A stretch of DNA of 64,000 bases, from assembly GCA_963693285.1 (NCBI GenBank), contig OY848929.1, forward strand, positions 4,342,501 through 4,406,500. The letters run 5' to 3'. The translations under genes were made by a program, and so were the position numbers. Shown here in pieces: positions 50,116 through 61,209 of this stretch (the stretch's first letter is position 1; each line of letters starts with the position of its first letter). Below the pieces are notes generated by a model. It had not been told where the DNA came from. It did not search any database and saw only the letters and a program-made list of their open reading frames with translations. This stretch comes from Xestospongia muta (Eukaryota; Porifera; Demospongiae; Haplosclerida; Petrosiidae).

Positions 50116-51011
50116 CTATTCAAGCACAGTACCAGATCCAGACCCATCATTGTCATCATTACTGTCATTGTCATCATCACTGTCATTGTCTTTATTTTTA
50201 ATAACTGGACATTCAAACTGTAACTTAAATCCAGCACCTTGAGTTGAGTCTCTTTCACTCAGAAATAACACTAAGAAGTCTGAAGTGTGAATTGGTATAT
50301 CTTGTAGCAATGATTTGTCACTACCAGTAATTGACTGATAGACATTGTGCTTTTTATAGTCTATTATCTCAACAGAATCACCTTCTGCTATATCAATCTC
50401 AGATCCCTCATCTGATATTTTAATATAACTGTCTTTGCATGGCATGCTAATGTTGTAGATACATATTTCGCTCCTGAAATAGTTACCACTACCATATCGT
50501 GGTGATTTGGCAACAGAGATCCTATGACTTTCAAGAATGGTTGTATAAAGAAGACCTTCATAGAATTCTTGAGGTTTAACATCTCTTAGTTTACACAAAG
50601 CTGGACAGGTAGGAACTTCAAACCTATTGACTTTGGAATATCTCTGAACCGTGAAACATCTGTAAGAACTGTTGAAAGAAAGAAAATGCATATATAATTA
50701 TTTACTTGAAAAAGTGGTCTATATGCTAAAAATCAATGCTAAATATATTTAACTCACTTTATAGGTATTTCCATTGCTGGTAATGCACTGAGACTAAGAG
50801 ATTTTGGAATATTGAGGCCTGGGTATAGGTAAGATGGATGGTCAGCGTTAGTTCCTCTAACACAAGTTTTCCAGTCTTTCCTTTTTGCATCACCATTATG
50901 GCGACAGGTCATCTTTTTGTCAGCACCAACATGAGAAACTGCAGTTGTCAATAGTATGATGGATACAATTACAAATACAGCACGGCAAAGAGTAGGTAAT
51001 TTTGTTGACAT
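50116..51011 (-). CDS. Secreted CUB-domain protein, divergent edge copy Q
   Basis: Exons 50758-51011 and 50116-50668, 268 aa. Exon 1 is clearly diverged: MSTKLPTLCRAVFVIVSIILL signal peptide, SHVGADKKMTCRHNGDAKRKDWKTC and PGLNIPKSLSLSALPAMEIPIK. The start of exon 2 is also its own (SYRCFTVQRYSKVNRFEVPTC and LRDVKPQEFYEGLLYTTILES). From ISVAKSPRYG onward it becomes nearly the same as the other copies, with small differences (CIYNISMPCKDSYIKIS, LLQDIPIH). Its acidic tail and 3' flank match copy N. I chose the ATG at 51011; upstream in-frame codons have no better start. It lies head-to-head with TOLLIP, 555 bp apart. Confidence 0.88.
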
Positions 51012-51565
51012 TGTCTTGTTTAATTGGTTAGTAGTCTCCTCTGTTCTTTTTAGAAGTTGGTTGAGTTGCACTCCATTATATACTAAAAGCAGAGTGCAAC
51101 CCACACTTATTAACATTTCAAGAAATCCCCCATGATGCTGTAATCAGCATATGTAATTATGATACTATGTATAGTAATGTAGGAGAGGAAGTGAGCCATT
51201 AATTACCATAAACAATACTGATTGGAATTGTTAATTGTTTTTAAAGTCTTTATAATGATGTGATTAGTAATTCCTCGGTTTTTGTAACTATTGTACATAC
51301 TGACATAGTGTTACTTAACTGATTATTATTATTATACTAACAAGTGTTGGTTTATTTATTTTACGCTATTAGTTTCAGTCTGGCTGACAATCAGTGTCGG
51401 TCAATATTCCAACAGTAGATATTGCTGCTAGTAATCAAGATGCATATAAATTTGTCTCTTGATAGTTGACTGTGGTGAGCCCATGATGTCATTATGACCA
51501 CTTCGAAACTACCGACTTATCATCATGTGAAAGGGCGTGTCACAATTAATTGCTGGTACAACAAA
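51012..51565. promoter_or_regulatory. Shared intergenic region of Q (-) and TOLLIP (+)
   Basis: 555 bp between divergent starts. At 51482-51496 it contains ATGATGTCATTATGA, a bZIP/CRE-like motif that also occurs upstream of the K-P, R, S and T genes. Here it is about 470 bp from Q and only about 70 bp from the TOLLIP ATG. The upstream similarity to the N/O spacers ends near this motif. Confidence 0.55.
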
Positions 51566-54500
51566 ATGGCGACTGTCGATGAGGGTCAGAAAGAGCAAAC
51601 CAAACGAGATCGAGCTTTCTTAGGTCAACTCCCAAGTGATTTTTTACGTGTGGAGGAGTCACCTCGGAGTGAGCAACGTACCAATAATGGACAGAGGTAC
51701 GCAAGTACTCTAATATATTAGTTACCCATGAAAATATAGATAACATGTTGAATGATGTTACCAACGTATCAGAGTTTCAGAATAGGCTGTACTTTCAATT
51801 GTTACAGTTAATGTTTCATAACTCGAAATCGTATAGTATTGCGTTTATACAATGCATTATCCATGCCGGTTTTTATCAACAGTTGTTTAGTACATTAAAT
51901 AAAAAGAACTACATCTAAAGCTTACTCTATAAACATATAATAAACCTTATTTCAGGAACCTAAATGTATTTATTTCATACTAAAATGTATATTTGATTTG
52001 CCATTTAATATCGCTTATTAATGTAGGGATCATCCTCACCTAGTACCCATGACATATACCCCACTTCAACCTCAGTTTGGACATGGTGATGGTTACGTTG
52101 GCAAACTTAAAGTAACAATAGCTCAAGTCAGTAATCAACTATGACGATTGACCTTTGTACTTTGTGATCATAATATTGTTGCTTCGGTTGCTTAGCTCTG
52201 ATGTCTTAGCTTGATGTGACTTGTCACGTCATTACTATTACTAGTCTTTAATTAATACCACATATGGTATATATTTGTATGTTCGTCATTTCCATAGGTA
52301 GTGTTGTAGGGATTGTCCCATGGATAGTCCTAGTTTTCTTGATGACATCATTTGTAGGGTAGAAGATTCTAGTTATCACTGTAACAGGATCTCTAGTAAA
52401 TAGTAGTAATATTTAAACTTTGTAGTGTTACCTAAGGGTATTTAGAACAAATTTCACACTATGTCATCATTACAATGAACTCTAGACTAGTGCTGACCAC
52501 ATTGACCTAGGATAGCTATCATTAGTAAGGTCTATACTAGTGAACATCAGTACTTATCATAATAATCTAGGATAGCTACCATTTGACTAGTGGACACATC
52601 AGTACTTACAACAGTAGCCTAGGATAGCTACCATTTGACTAGTGAACATCAGTACTTACTATAGTAACCTAGGATAGCTACCATTAGTAAGCTCTATACT
52701 AGTGGACACATCAGTACTTACTATAGTAACCTAGGATAGCTACCATTAGTAAGCTCTATACTAGTAAACATCAGTACTTACTATAGTAACCTAGGATAGC
52801 TACCGTTAGTAAGGTCTGTACTAGTAAACATCAGTACTTACTATAGTAACCTAGAATAGCTACCATTAGTAAGGTCTGTACTAGTGAACATCAGTACTTA
52901 CTATAGTAACCTAGGATAGCTACCGTTAGTAAGGTCTGTACTAGTGAACATCAGTACTTACTATAGTAACCTAGGATAGCTACCGTTAGTAAGGTCTGTA
53001 CTAGTGAACATCAGTACTTACTATAGTAACCTAGAATAGCTACCATTAGTAAGGTCTGTACTAGTGAACATCAGTACTTACTTCCTTTTTGATGGTTACT
53101 GCTAACATTGTTTTGACACTTTCACAATGATCAGATCTAGTAATTCATGTAGTTGGCAAATATGTCATTAATGGTCTAACACAGACTAGCAATGTCACTT
53201 ATGAATAAGTCTGATCGTACAATATTCAGTTGTACCTATTAGGTATTGAATTAATGGACTACTCTTGTAGATAATACAGACTGACTACATCTTACTGCTA
53301 GTTTTATTAGTTGTATTATTGTCATTCTAGTTTTATTAGTTGTATTACTGGTCATTCTAGTTTTATTAGTTGTATTACTGGTCATTCTAGTTTTGTTAGT
53401 TGTATTACTGGTTATTCTAGTTTTATTAGTTGTATTACTGGTTATTCTAGTTTTATTAGTTGTATTACTGGTTATTCTAGTTTTATTAGTTGTATTACTG
53501 GTTATTCTAGTTATATTGGTTTCATTATTGTAGGCAAAATTGGTCAAGAATTATGGCTTAACTCGCATGGATCCATATTGTAGAGTGAGAATTGGACACT
53601 CTGTCTATGAGACTCCCACTGACGTAAATGGGTCAAAGAACCCTCGTTGGAATAAGGCTTTCTCAATGTGAGTAGCATATACTCATACACATGCACTCAC
53701 ACACACACACTCTCTTTTGTGACATGCAGACTCACAATCATTTTCTTTTATCATTTAGCAATTTAGCCCGAGGTGTTACCAGTATGTACATTGAGATTTT
53801 CAATGAGGTAGATTTATTATTATAGTCTATTACTATTAAAATGCTGCTGGACAATGTTGATATTTTAAGTATACTATATTATAATAACTTAGTTGTGTAG
53901 GTTTGCAAACACTTCCAAACTATATCAAAATTGAATTGAAAATACACATTTATAGTTTCTAGCTTGCACATAATCATATCACTACATTTAGCTAACATTA
54001 TCTAACTGCTTCCTACTTGTTATGTTCCTCTTTCAATTTGTCTTTGTTACCACAACTTCTCTTCCTCTATATCTTTCTTGTTGTTTTGTTGTAGCGTTAC
54101 TTATCTCTTGATGATCGTATTGCTTGGGGTTATTATGAATTTCCTGAAGATATGTATAAAGGAGAGACTATAGAGGAATGGATACCTTTAACAGGAAAAC
54201 AGGGAGATGAAAAAGAAGGCAATGTTAATATGATCATGTCTTTGGTGGTCAGTAACATTAACAATTATATCATGATCCTAGTTACTTTGTTCACAGCCTT
54301 TACAGCAGACGTATCATCATCAACTTAGCGCTTATGGTGGTCATCCTATAGTTCTAGGTGGCCAACCATCCTTTAGTCCTGGCTACCAATATCCTCCAGG
54401 ATTTGTACCCCAACAACCTGCTCCCTATCCTCAATATCCTGTCCCAGTTGCTGTTCCTCAACAAGGACCACCACATCCTACAGGTGGAACGGGTAAGCCT

Positions 54501-54703
54501 TATTTCCATCCATCTGTCTATCCATTTAACAACTAACCTTTTTCCTATTAGTACCTCGACGTCCCATCACAGATGAGGATGTGAAATCGTTACAGGAGAT
54601 GTTTCCTACAGTTGAGGCAGATGTCATACGCTCAGTACTAGAGGCCGCAGGAGGTAACACTGACCAGGCTGTCACAAATCTTCTCACAATGACTACAGAT
54701 TAG
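51566..54703 (+). CDS. TOLLIP: Toll-interacting protein (TOLLIP): TOM1-binding, C2 and CUE domains
   Basis: Seven exons (51566-51696, 52027-52126, 53534-53667, 53759-53807, 54095-54247, 54297-54492 and 54552-54703) encode 304 aa. TOLLIP is an endosomal adaptor that binds phosphoinositides through its C2 domain and ubiquitin through CUE, and damps Toll/IL-1 signalling. The N-terminus has [11 protein letters not shown], the conserved TOM1-binding start. The C2 domain (about 68-185) has [35 protein letters not shown] and [12 protein letters not shown] Pro/Gln-rich linker follows. The CUE domain (about 261-301) has the MFP motif and a C-terminal LL (VTNLLTM). All junctions are GT-AG and the frame closes exactly. 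Intron 2 (1407 bp) holds two minisatellites. Confidence 0.96.
52483..53083. repeat. Minisatellite, about 60-bp unit, about 10 copies, in TOLLIP intron 2
   Basis: The unit contains CCTAGGATAGCTACC, TTAGTAAGGTCTGTACTAGT and ACATCAGTACTTACTATAGT. The first units are diverged or shortened, and the later ones nearly identical. The unit includes the palindromes CCTAGG and ACTAGT. Confidence 0.93.
53296..53520. repeat. Minisatellite, 30-bp unit, about 7-8 copies, next to TOLLIP exon 3
   Basis: The unit is ATTCTAGTTTTATTAGTTGT plus ATTACTGGTC or a variant. The array ends 13 bp before the acceptor of exon 3, so its copies may affect the branch point and pyrimidine tract. Frames through it are only translations of the repeat. 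Confidence 0.93.
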
Positions 54704-56822
54704 ACAGAACTTTTGTTACAAACATTTGGTTATCATATTGATTGTATATTCATTGTATTTGAACATAGACTTTATTATAGTTTAATTAGTTGGATTCTAC
54801 TCCACTCTTTTGTAGGTCTTGTTTATTTCGGTCTTGTTTATTAAGTTTGTGTTTGTCAATTGAAAAGTAAAAGAATCATTTTCTCTATAAGTGAATGACC
54901 ACCTCAGCTGGGTGATTGAAAGCATGAGAAGCTATGTGAAATTGGTTGAGACAATGACAACACATGCTGACCATGACAGTTGAAGTTATGATAGTATTGA
55001 ACTGATGATGACAACACACATGCTGACATGTGCATTATGAACTATGATCTAAGATTTAATTGTGATATCTTTGCTCACATCACGTATTATATAGATACAT
55101 TTTAACTATTGACTTCACATATAAATACATAATGTTATTTCTGAGCCTATGACTTTAATTGTTCCAAAGCCTATGACTTTAATTAAGGACAATATTTATA
55201 TAATGCTTGCTAATATTATGTTGTGTTCTTTAGTGTTCATTAGTAGTTTCACATTACAATATATTTCCCTTAGATAATTGGTGTATAGACAGAGTATATG
55301 TACAAGTGGAAGTGAATAACAACTATTTCTATCACTATGTGTTATCAGGTGAAGGGTAAAGATTAGTTTCCCCTCTCTGTACACAGTTTACACATACATT
55401 ATGTGGGATGGATATTAAAATAACAAGGAACAAACACAAGGAGGATATCCTGTTAGAAGTGCCAACAACACCCACTTATTTCTGATAGTTATCATTACTA
55501 TAATTTGTATAGTAAAATATATTTTCCCTTTTACATCACTTATAGTAAATTGTACAGTCCTAACACTTACATCTCAGATACTATATGCCCACACAGTGAT
55601 GAGTAAATGTTCATAATTATTAGTAGAAAATATTATAATTACCACATAACAATTTTGGCTTAATTTTCATAAGACAATAAGTCAATATGCAGTTTCATTT
55701 GACTTGACACTATAGTCATATTAATATATAAAGACAAACCCTCATCATGACAGTCAGTCCACATAAAAAGAAAACATACTATAATTAATTAACACCTATA
55801 AAACTATAATTACCTTAGTCATAATGATGTCATTATGAATTGTTTGTTTTTGTTACAACTTTAGTTCCATTGTTTTATCAATTTTTGTACGAAGCACTCA
55901 AAAATAATAACAAACATCCAAATTGAAAAAAAACTGTACATTTTGTGAATGACTTGTAAATTCCCATAGAAAAACTTCCCAATTAAAGCTATGTCATTAT
56001 TTGTAATTGATGAAAAACTATATATATAGTTGAAACTGTTAAATTATTTGTTTGTCATTGATTTTAGGTGATGAAAAGTACCATGCATTTCAAAATAATT
56101 AACTTCCTATGATTTATTATGAATATTGATTTCTAGTTTACTAAATAAACTACTTAATATTCTCACACATATATAGCCGATAGAAATATTAATAAGTTTG
56201 TTCATATAGCACAAAAAAACATCTTTACATGTACTGTTGTAATATAACACTAAAAACCCTCTTCTTGTGTGTTTTACTATCAATCTTTGAATATCACTTT
56301 AAGTAGCTATTAATATTGAAATCATCAGGTGTTATTTTGTTTATTGTTTCCAATTTCACTCTAAAAGTGTAAAACACTGGTCACTAGATCCTTCTCTTTG
56401 TAACCATGCTGATATCATGTAGTTAAGGGATTATATAATATAAGGTAATCTTGTGTGTGGTTATATACTAGACTGACATCTCACTTACATTTATTAAAAC
56501 TATATTGTAATAGCCAGTGCATCATATGTCTTAATAGTACTGTATAGTGAGTGACATTTGATACTAGAAGTCTTAGAAGTTTATGATAACAAAGCCAAAC
56601 CTATATTGATTAGCAGAAGCCATCATATTTATGACATCATGGGTGTGAGTTGATTATTTACAATAAAAATTAGAGTAGCATACAAGCACACAATAGGGAC
56701 TATTCAAGGGGACAGTTATGTCAATAGTCACAAATTATAAATTTCCTTTCCTACAAATTATAAAAGACAAAACTGCTTGGACATAGATCAACTTAGCTCT
56801 CAGAAAACAAATTCAAAAAAGG
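54704..56822. other. Intergenic between TOLLIP and CUB copy R; source of segmental duplication
   Basis: AT-rich without a credible gene. From about 54900 on, the sequence recurs in part in the S upstream region (about 57780-58900) and more completely in the T upstream region (about 61230-62930). It contains the ATGATGTCATTATGA motif at 55824 and a TATA box just before R. Confidence 0.75.
56759..56766 (+). promoter_or_regulatory. TATA box of copy R
   Basis: TATAAAAG about 57 bp before the ATG. Copy T has the same motif at 62868-62875. Confidence 0.68.
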
Positions 56823-57515
56823 ATGTCTTCTACTACAACTGGTATTTTTGTGGTGGCTAGTACATTATTACTAGTTATCATAAACACTACAATAGGGTGT
56901 TCTCAGTCAGCATGTACCATTAATGGAGGCTGGTGTCCAACCTCAACTGGTTATGACGCAAATGATCTTACAATTGTAAATAGTCAAGGAAGTGTTTGTC
57001 TACCAGGTGGTACCATTCCCAAAAAGTATGTTAATTACTACATATAATTAATGGTATATATTATCTTCTTCCTTTTATATAGTGGGTACAGGTGTTTCAA
57101 GCATAGACTCTGTTCAAACAATTGTAGACTTCGAACATGGAGTGGAAACCCACCTCTGACAGTCAAACATCCAGCAGATAGTGATAATACTACTACAGTA
57201 TACTTGAAGACACCAAAATTCCCAAAACCATATCGCAAAAATGATATTTGTGTGTACAACATTTCATTAAGTGGATGTCCCAATACTGTACGTATTAACT
57301 TTGATCACTTCACTTTGCCAGGAATAGCCAACTCAACAGATTCCTGCACAGATTATGTCCAGTTTTATGATGGACAACTACATACCAAACGATGTGGTGC
57401 TCAAACTGGAGAATATGTACTATTACCTTCAGCTAACTTTTTAGTACTGTTCTTCTCTGATAAACTTAGAACATCTAAAGATGAGGGATTCAATTTGAGA
57501 ACTCAATGTGGTTAA
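56823..57515 (+). CDS. Secreted CUB-domain protein, subfamily 3, copy R
   Basis: Exons 56823-57025 and 57083-57515, 211 aa. Signal peptide MSSTTTGIFVVASTLLLVIINTTIG, then a short Cys-rich segment (C at CSQSAC, GWC, SVC) up to GTIPK. A 57-bp phase-2 intron falls at the same place as in the other subfamilies. Exon 2 opens NGYRCFKHRLCSNNC, matching N-x-[FY]-[KR]-C-F of the array copies. One typical CUB domain follows (about 108-211): PKFPKPYRKNDICVYNIS, CTDYVQFYDG, and SANFLVLFFSDK to GFNLRTQCG. Unlike subfamilies 1 and 2 it keeps the DYVQFYDG and FFSDK motifs of calcium-binding CUBs and has no acidic Ser-Gly tail. 12 Cys after the signal peptide. Confidence 0.9.
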
Positions 57516-58350
57516 GTTAGATATGTAAATACAGAAGCCAGTATATCTTCTATCAAACTAGAATAATCAACAATTTATTTACTTCATAATTATATACTCT
57601 AATTATTATATATATACTATTTGTAATAATTATAAACATTATTTTTTATATAATTATTTTACATATATATTTATTTATGTCTCATTTTATTTATTCATTA
57701 ACAAAATTAATTACAATAATAACAAACATGAAAATGATATATGATACTTATCTGATAACGACATGACATATTGGTGCAAACAACACCCACTCATTTCTGA
57801 CCGTTAACTTTATTATTATTTGCATACTAAAATTTTTAAAGTAAAATATATTTTCCCTTTTATATCACTTATAGTAAATTGTACATTCTTAACACTTACA
57901 TCTCAGATACTATATGCCCACACAGTGAAGTGTAAATGTTCATAATTATTAGTAGAAAATATTATAATTACCATATAATAATTTTGTATTAATTTTCATA
58001 AGACAATAAGTCAATATGTAGTTTCATTTGACTTGACACTATAGTCATATTAATAAAATATTAAGACAAACCCTCATCATGAAAGTAGTCCACATAAAAG
58101 GAAAATATACTATAATTATTTAACACATACAAAATTATAATTACCTAAGTCATAATGATGTCATTATGAATTGTTTATTGTTTTTGTTACAATTTTAGCT
58201 CCGCTGTTTTATTAATTTTTGTACAAAACACTCAAAAATAATAACAAACATACAAATTTTTAAAAAATCTGTTCATTTCGTGAATGACTTGCAAATTCTC
58301 ATAGAAAAACACCCTAATTAAAGCTACTTCATTATATGTAATTGATGAAA

Positions 58351-58384
<34 letters not shown>

Positions 58385-58901
58385 GAGGCTGTTAGATTAT
58401 TTGTATGTCATTGATTTTAGGTCATAAATATTGATATCATCAGGTGTTATTTTGTTTATTGTTTCAAATTTCACTCTAAAAGTGTAAAACACTGGTCACT
58501 AAGTCCTTCTCTTTGTAACCACATTGTTATTCTTAATAACATTATATATCATGTAGTTAAGGGATTATATAATATAAGGTAATCTTGTGTGTGGTTATAT
58601 ACTAGACTGATATCTCACTTACATTTATTAATACTATATTGTAATAGCCAGTGCATCATATGTCTTAATAGTACTGTATAGTGACATTTGATACTAGAAT
58701 TTGACAGTATCAGCTCAAAACCTATATTGATTAGCAGAGCTGTCATATGACATCATAGGTAAGTTATTTACACATGCACACACATGAGAGGGACTGTTAT
58801 GTCAATATTCATAACTTATGAATTTCCTTTACTGCATTATAACAGACTGGGCTTTTTGGTTAAAGATAAAATTAGCTTTCAGAAAACAAATTCAAAAAAG
58901 G
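57516..58901. other. Spacer R-S, partial copy of the region upstream of R
   Basis: After the R 3' flank, 57780-58900 repeats the 55480-56800 region with small deletions. It contains ATGATGTCATTATGA (about 58155) and an (AT)n run at 58357-58380. No gene is seen. Confidence 0.75.
58838..58845 (+). promoter_or_regulatory. Altered TATA box of copy S
   Basis: TATAACAG where R and T have TATAAAAG, at the same distance to the ATG (about 57 bp). One A-to-C change in the box core. Confidence 0.55.
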
Positions 58902-59590
58902 ATGTCTTCTACTACAACTGGCATTTTTGTGGTGGCTAGTACGTTATTACTAGTTATCATAAACACTACAATAGGGTGTCCTCAGTCAGCATGTACCATT
59001 AATGGAGGCTGGTGTCCAACCTCAACTGGTTATCATTCAGGTGACCTTACAATTGTAAATAGTCAAGGAAATGTTTGTCTACCAGGTGGTACCATTCCCA
59101 AAAAGTATGTTAATTACTACATATAATTAATGGTATATATTATCTTCTCCTTTATAGTGAATACAGGTGCTTCAAGCACAGACTCTGTTCAAACAATTGT
59201 AGACTTCGAACATGGAGTGGACACCCACCTCTGACAGTCAAACATCCAGCAGATAGTGATAATACTACTACAGTATACTTGAAGACACCAAAATTCCCAA
59301 AGCCATATCGCAAAAATGATATTTGTGTATACAACATTTCATTAAGTGGATGTCCCAATACTGTACGTATTAACTTTGATCACTTCACTTTGCCAGGAAT
59401 AGCCAACTCAACAGATTCCTGCACAGATTATGTCCAGTTTTATGATGGACAACTACATACCAAACGATGTGGTGCTCAAACTGGAGAATATGTACTATTA
59501 CCTTCAGCTAACTTTTTAGTACTGTTCTTCTCTGATAAACTTAGAACATCTAAAGATGAGGGATTCAATTTGAGAACTCAATGTGGTTAA
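58902..59590 (+). CDS. Secreted CUB-domain protein, subfamily 3, copy S
   Basis: Exons 58902-59104 and 59158-59590, 211 aa. Differs from R by GYHSGDLTIVNSQG for GYDANDLTIVNSQG, CPQSAC for CSQSAC, N-E-Y for N-G-Y at the exon join and SGHPPL for SGNPPL. The CUB domain appears identical to R. The ATG is set by alignment to R; an upstream in-frame ATG at 58818 lies before the TATA-like box and is unlikely to be used. Confidence 0.9.
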
Positions 59591-60560
59591 GTTAGATATG
59601 TAAATAAAGAAGCTAGGATATTTTTCATTAAACTTGAAATATCAACAATTTATTCCTTATAATTATATACTCTTAGTTTAATTATTATATTTACTATATG
59701 GTATAATTATAAACATTCTACATAATCATTTTACATATATATTTATTATACGTTTCATATTATTAGTTCAATAACAAATTAATTACAATAATAACAATCA
59801 CAAAATGATATATGATATGTATCTTATAACAACTATAGAAGAATAACATGTTGGTGACAACAAAACATTTACTTCCAGCTGTTATCTGTACTGTTTATAT
59901 TGAAATAATCATAATTTCCTCAATATAATATATATCATAAGTAGTATAGTTATCAGTACAGTTCAAGTCTACATAAGAAAGAACAATTACCAGTATTAAT
60001 TATGTATATTAATTATCAATCACTAATTATGTGTATCAATTACTAATCATTACCAAAATTCCCGTCACCAAAAGATATGGGATATCTGCAAGGTGACTGC
60101 TATTGTTGAGAAATTACTGAAAATACTCCTGATGTTGCTTCTTGAGTGTGTGTATTGGCAAATATCACCAATGAGTCAAGAGCTTAGCTGAATGCCTTAT
60201 CTTTGTCATTTCTGGGCTTGTGGATGGATGATTCAACTATGTGTATTGCTGTTGGTTTGTGCCTAGGTTCTCCTTTATGTTGACTACATACTCACCATCA
60301 TTGTATGTGGAGCTGTTATGGATAAGTACATACATGGTCTTAGCTGCAGATATAGTGAAGGCTGTCATCATAGACATGCTGTGATAATGGTATTGTTCAC
60401 AGAGCACTAGCGTCAGCTCACATTCCATCTAGAATGGAACCTTCAGATGTCTATTATTCAAATGGAAAGTGCCCCAATGGCATCACAACAGTTCTCCAGA
60501 AATAGGGAAAGTTGTTAGTGTGAGATGCAACTTGTATAACTTATAACATTCTTTATAGTT
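59591..60560. other. S 3' flank and unassigned spacer
   Basis: 59591-59990 closely matches the flank after T (63622-64000). 60000-60560 has no match elsewhere in the window and differs in texture. It has broken minus-strand frames of up to 63 codons and could be a decayed mobile element, but I see no diagnostic motif. Confidence 0.55.
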
Positions 60561-60564
60561 CAGT

Positions 60565-61209
60565 TGTCAGCAAAATTACAGCCTAGAAAGAATTGGACAC
60601 TCCACTCTGTCTACAAGATCCCACTGATGTAAATAGGTCAGAAAGGGCTTGTTGGAATAAGGCTTTGTCAATGTAAATAGCATCCACCCACTCTTACATA
60701 CACACACACACACACACACACTTTTGTGACATGCAGACTCATATTTATTTTCTTTTATCATTTAGCAATTTAGCCTGAGGTGTTACCAGTATGTACATTG
60801 AGATTTTCAATGAGGTCGATTTATTATTGTAGCCTATTACTATTAAAATGCTGCTGGACAATGCTGATATATTAAGTATACTATATTATAATAACTTAGT
60901 TGTGTAGGTTTGCAAACACTTCCAAACTATATCAAAATTGAATTGAAAATGCACATTTATAGTTTCTAGCTTGCACATAATCATATCACTACATTTAACT
61001 AACATTATCTAACTGCTTCCTACTTATGTTCCTCTTTCAATTTGTCTTTGTTACCACAACTTCTCTTCCTCTATATCTTTCCTATTGTTTTGTTGTAGTG
61101 TTACTTATCTCTTGACAATCGTATGGCTTGGGGCTATTATGAATTTCCTGAAGATATATATAAAGGAGAGACTAAAGAAGAATGGATACCTTTAACAGGA
61201 AAACATTGA
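60565..61209 (+). pseudogene. TOLLIP fragment (exons 3-5 with introns), duplicated and broken
   Basis: Similar to TOLLIP 53540-54205 including both introns, so it is a DNA-level duplicate and not a retrocopy. The exon 3 part (about 60590-60673) has lost its frame and its donor (gtgagt to gtaaat). The exon 4 part (60766-60814) has CGA changed to TGA. The exon 5 part (61099-61209) starts CYLSLDNRMAWG and ends in a stop after LTGKH. The C2 end, linker, CUE domain and TOLLIP 3' end (about 54205-54880) are deleted. The adjoining sequence continues as the region upstream of R. Confidence 0.9.
60698..60720. repeat. (AC)n microsatellite in the TOLLIP fragment
   Basis: About 11 AC pairs. The parental intron has a shorter run at about 53697-53710. 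Confidence 0.85.

Noticed and set aside
52483..53083. Possible CRISPR-like array
   Set aside because: Units are contiguous 60-mers without unique spacers, inside a eukaryotic intron: an ordinary minisatellite.
53251..53583. Thr/Asn- or Cys/Ser-repeat proteins on both strands
   Set aside because: Translations of the 30-bp minisatellite inside a TOLLIP intron.
58357..58380. (AT)n run as a functional element
   Set aside because: Simple dinucleotide repeat, absent or shorter in the R and T upstream copies.
60237..60428. 63-aa minus-strand frame, possible mobile-element gene
   Set aside because: Short, interrupted on both sides, no diagnostic motif; left as unassigned spacer.
60565..61209. Second functional TOLLIP
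   Set aside because: In-frame stops, lost donor and missing CUE half; a pseudogene fragment.
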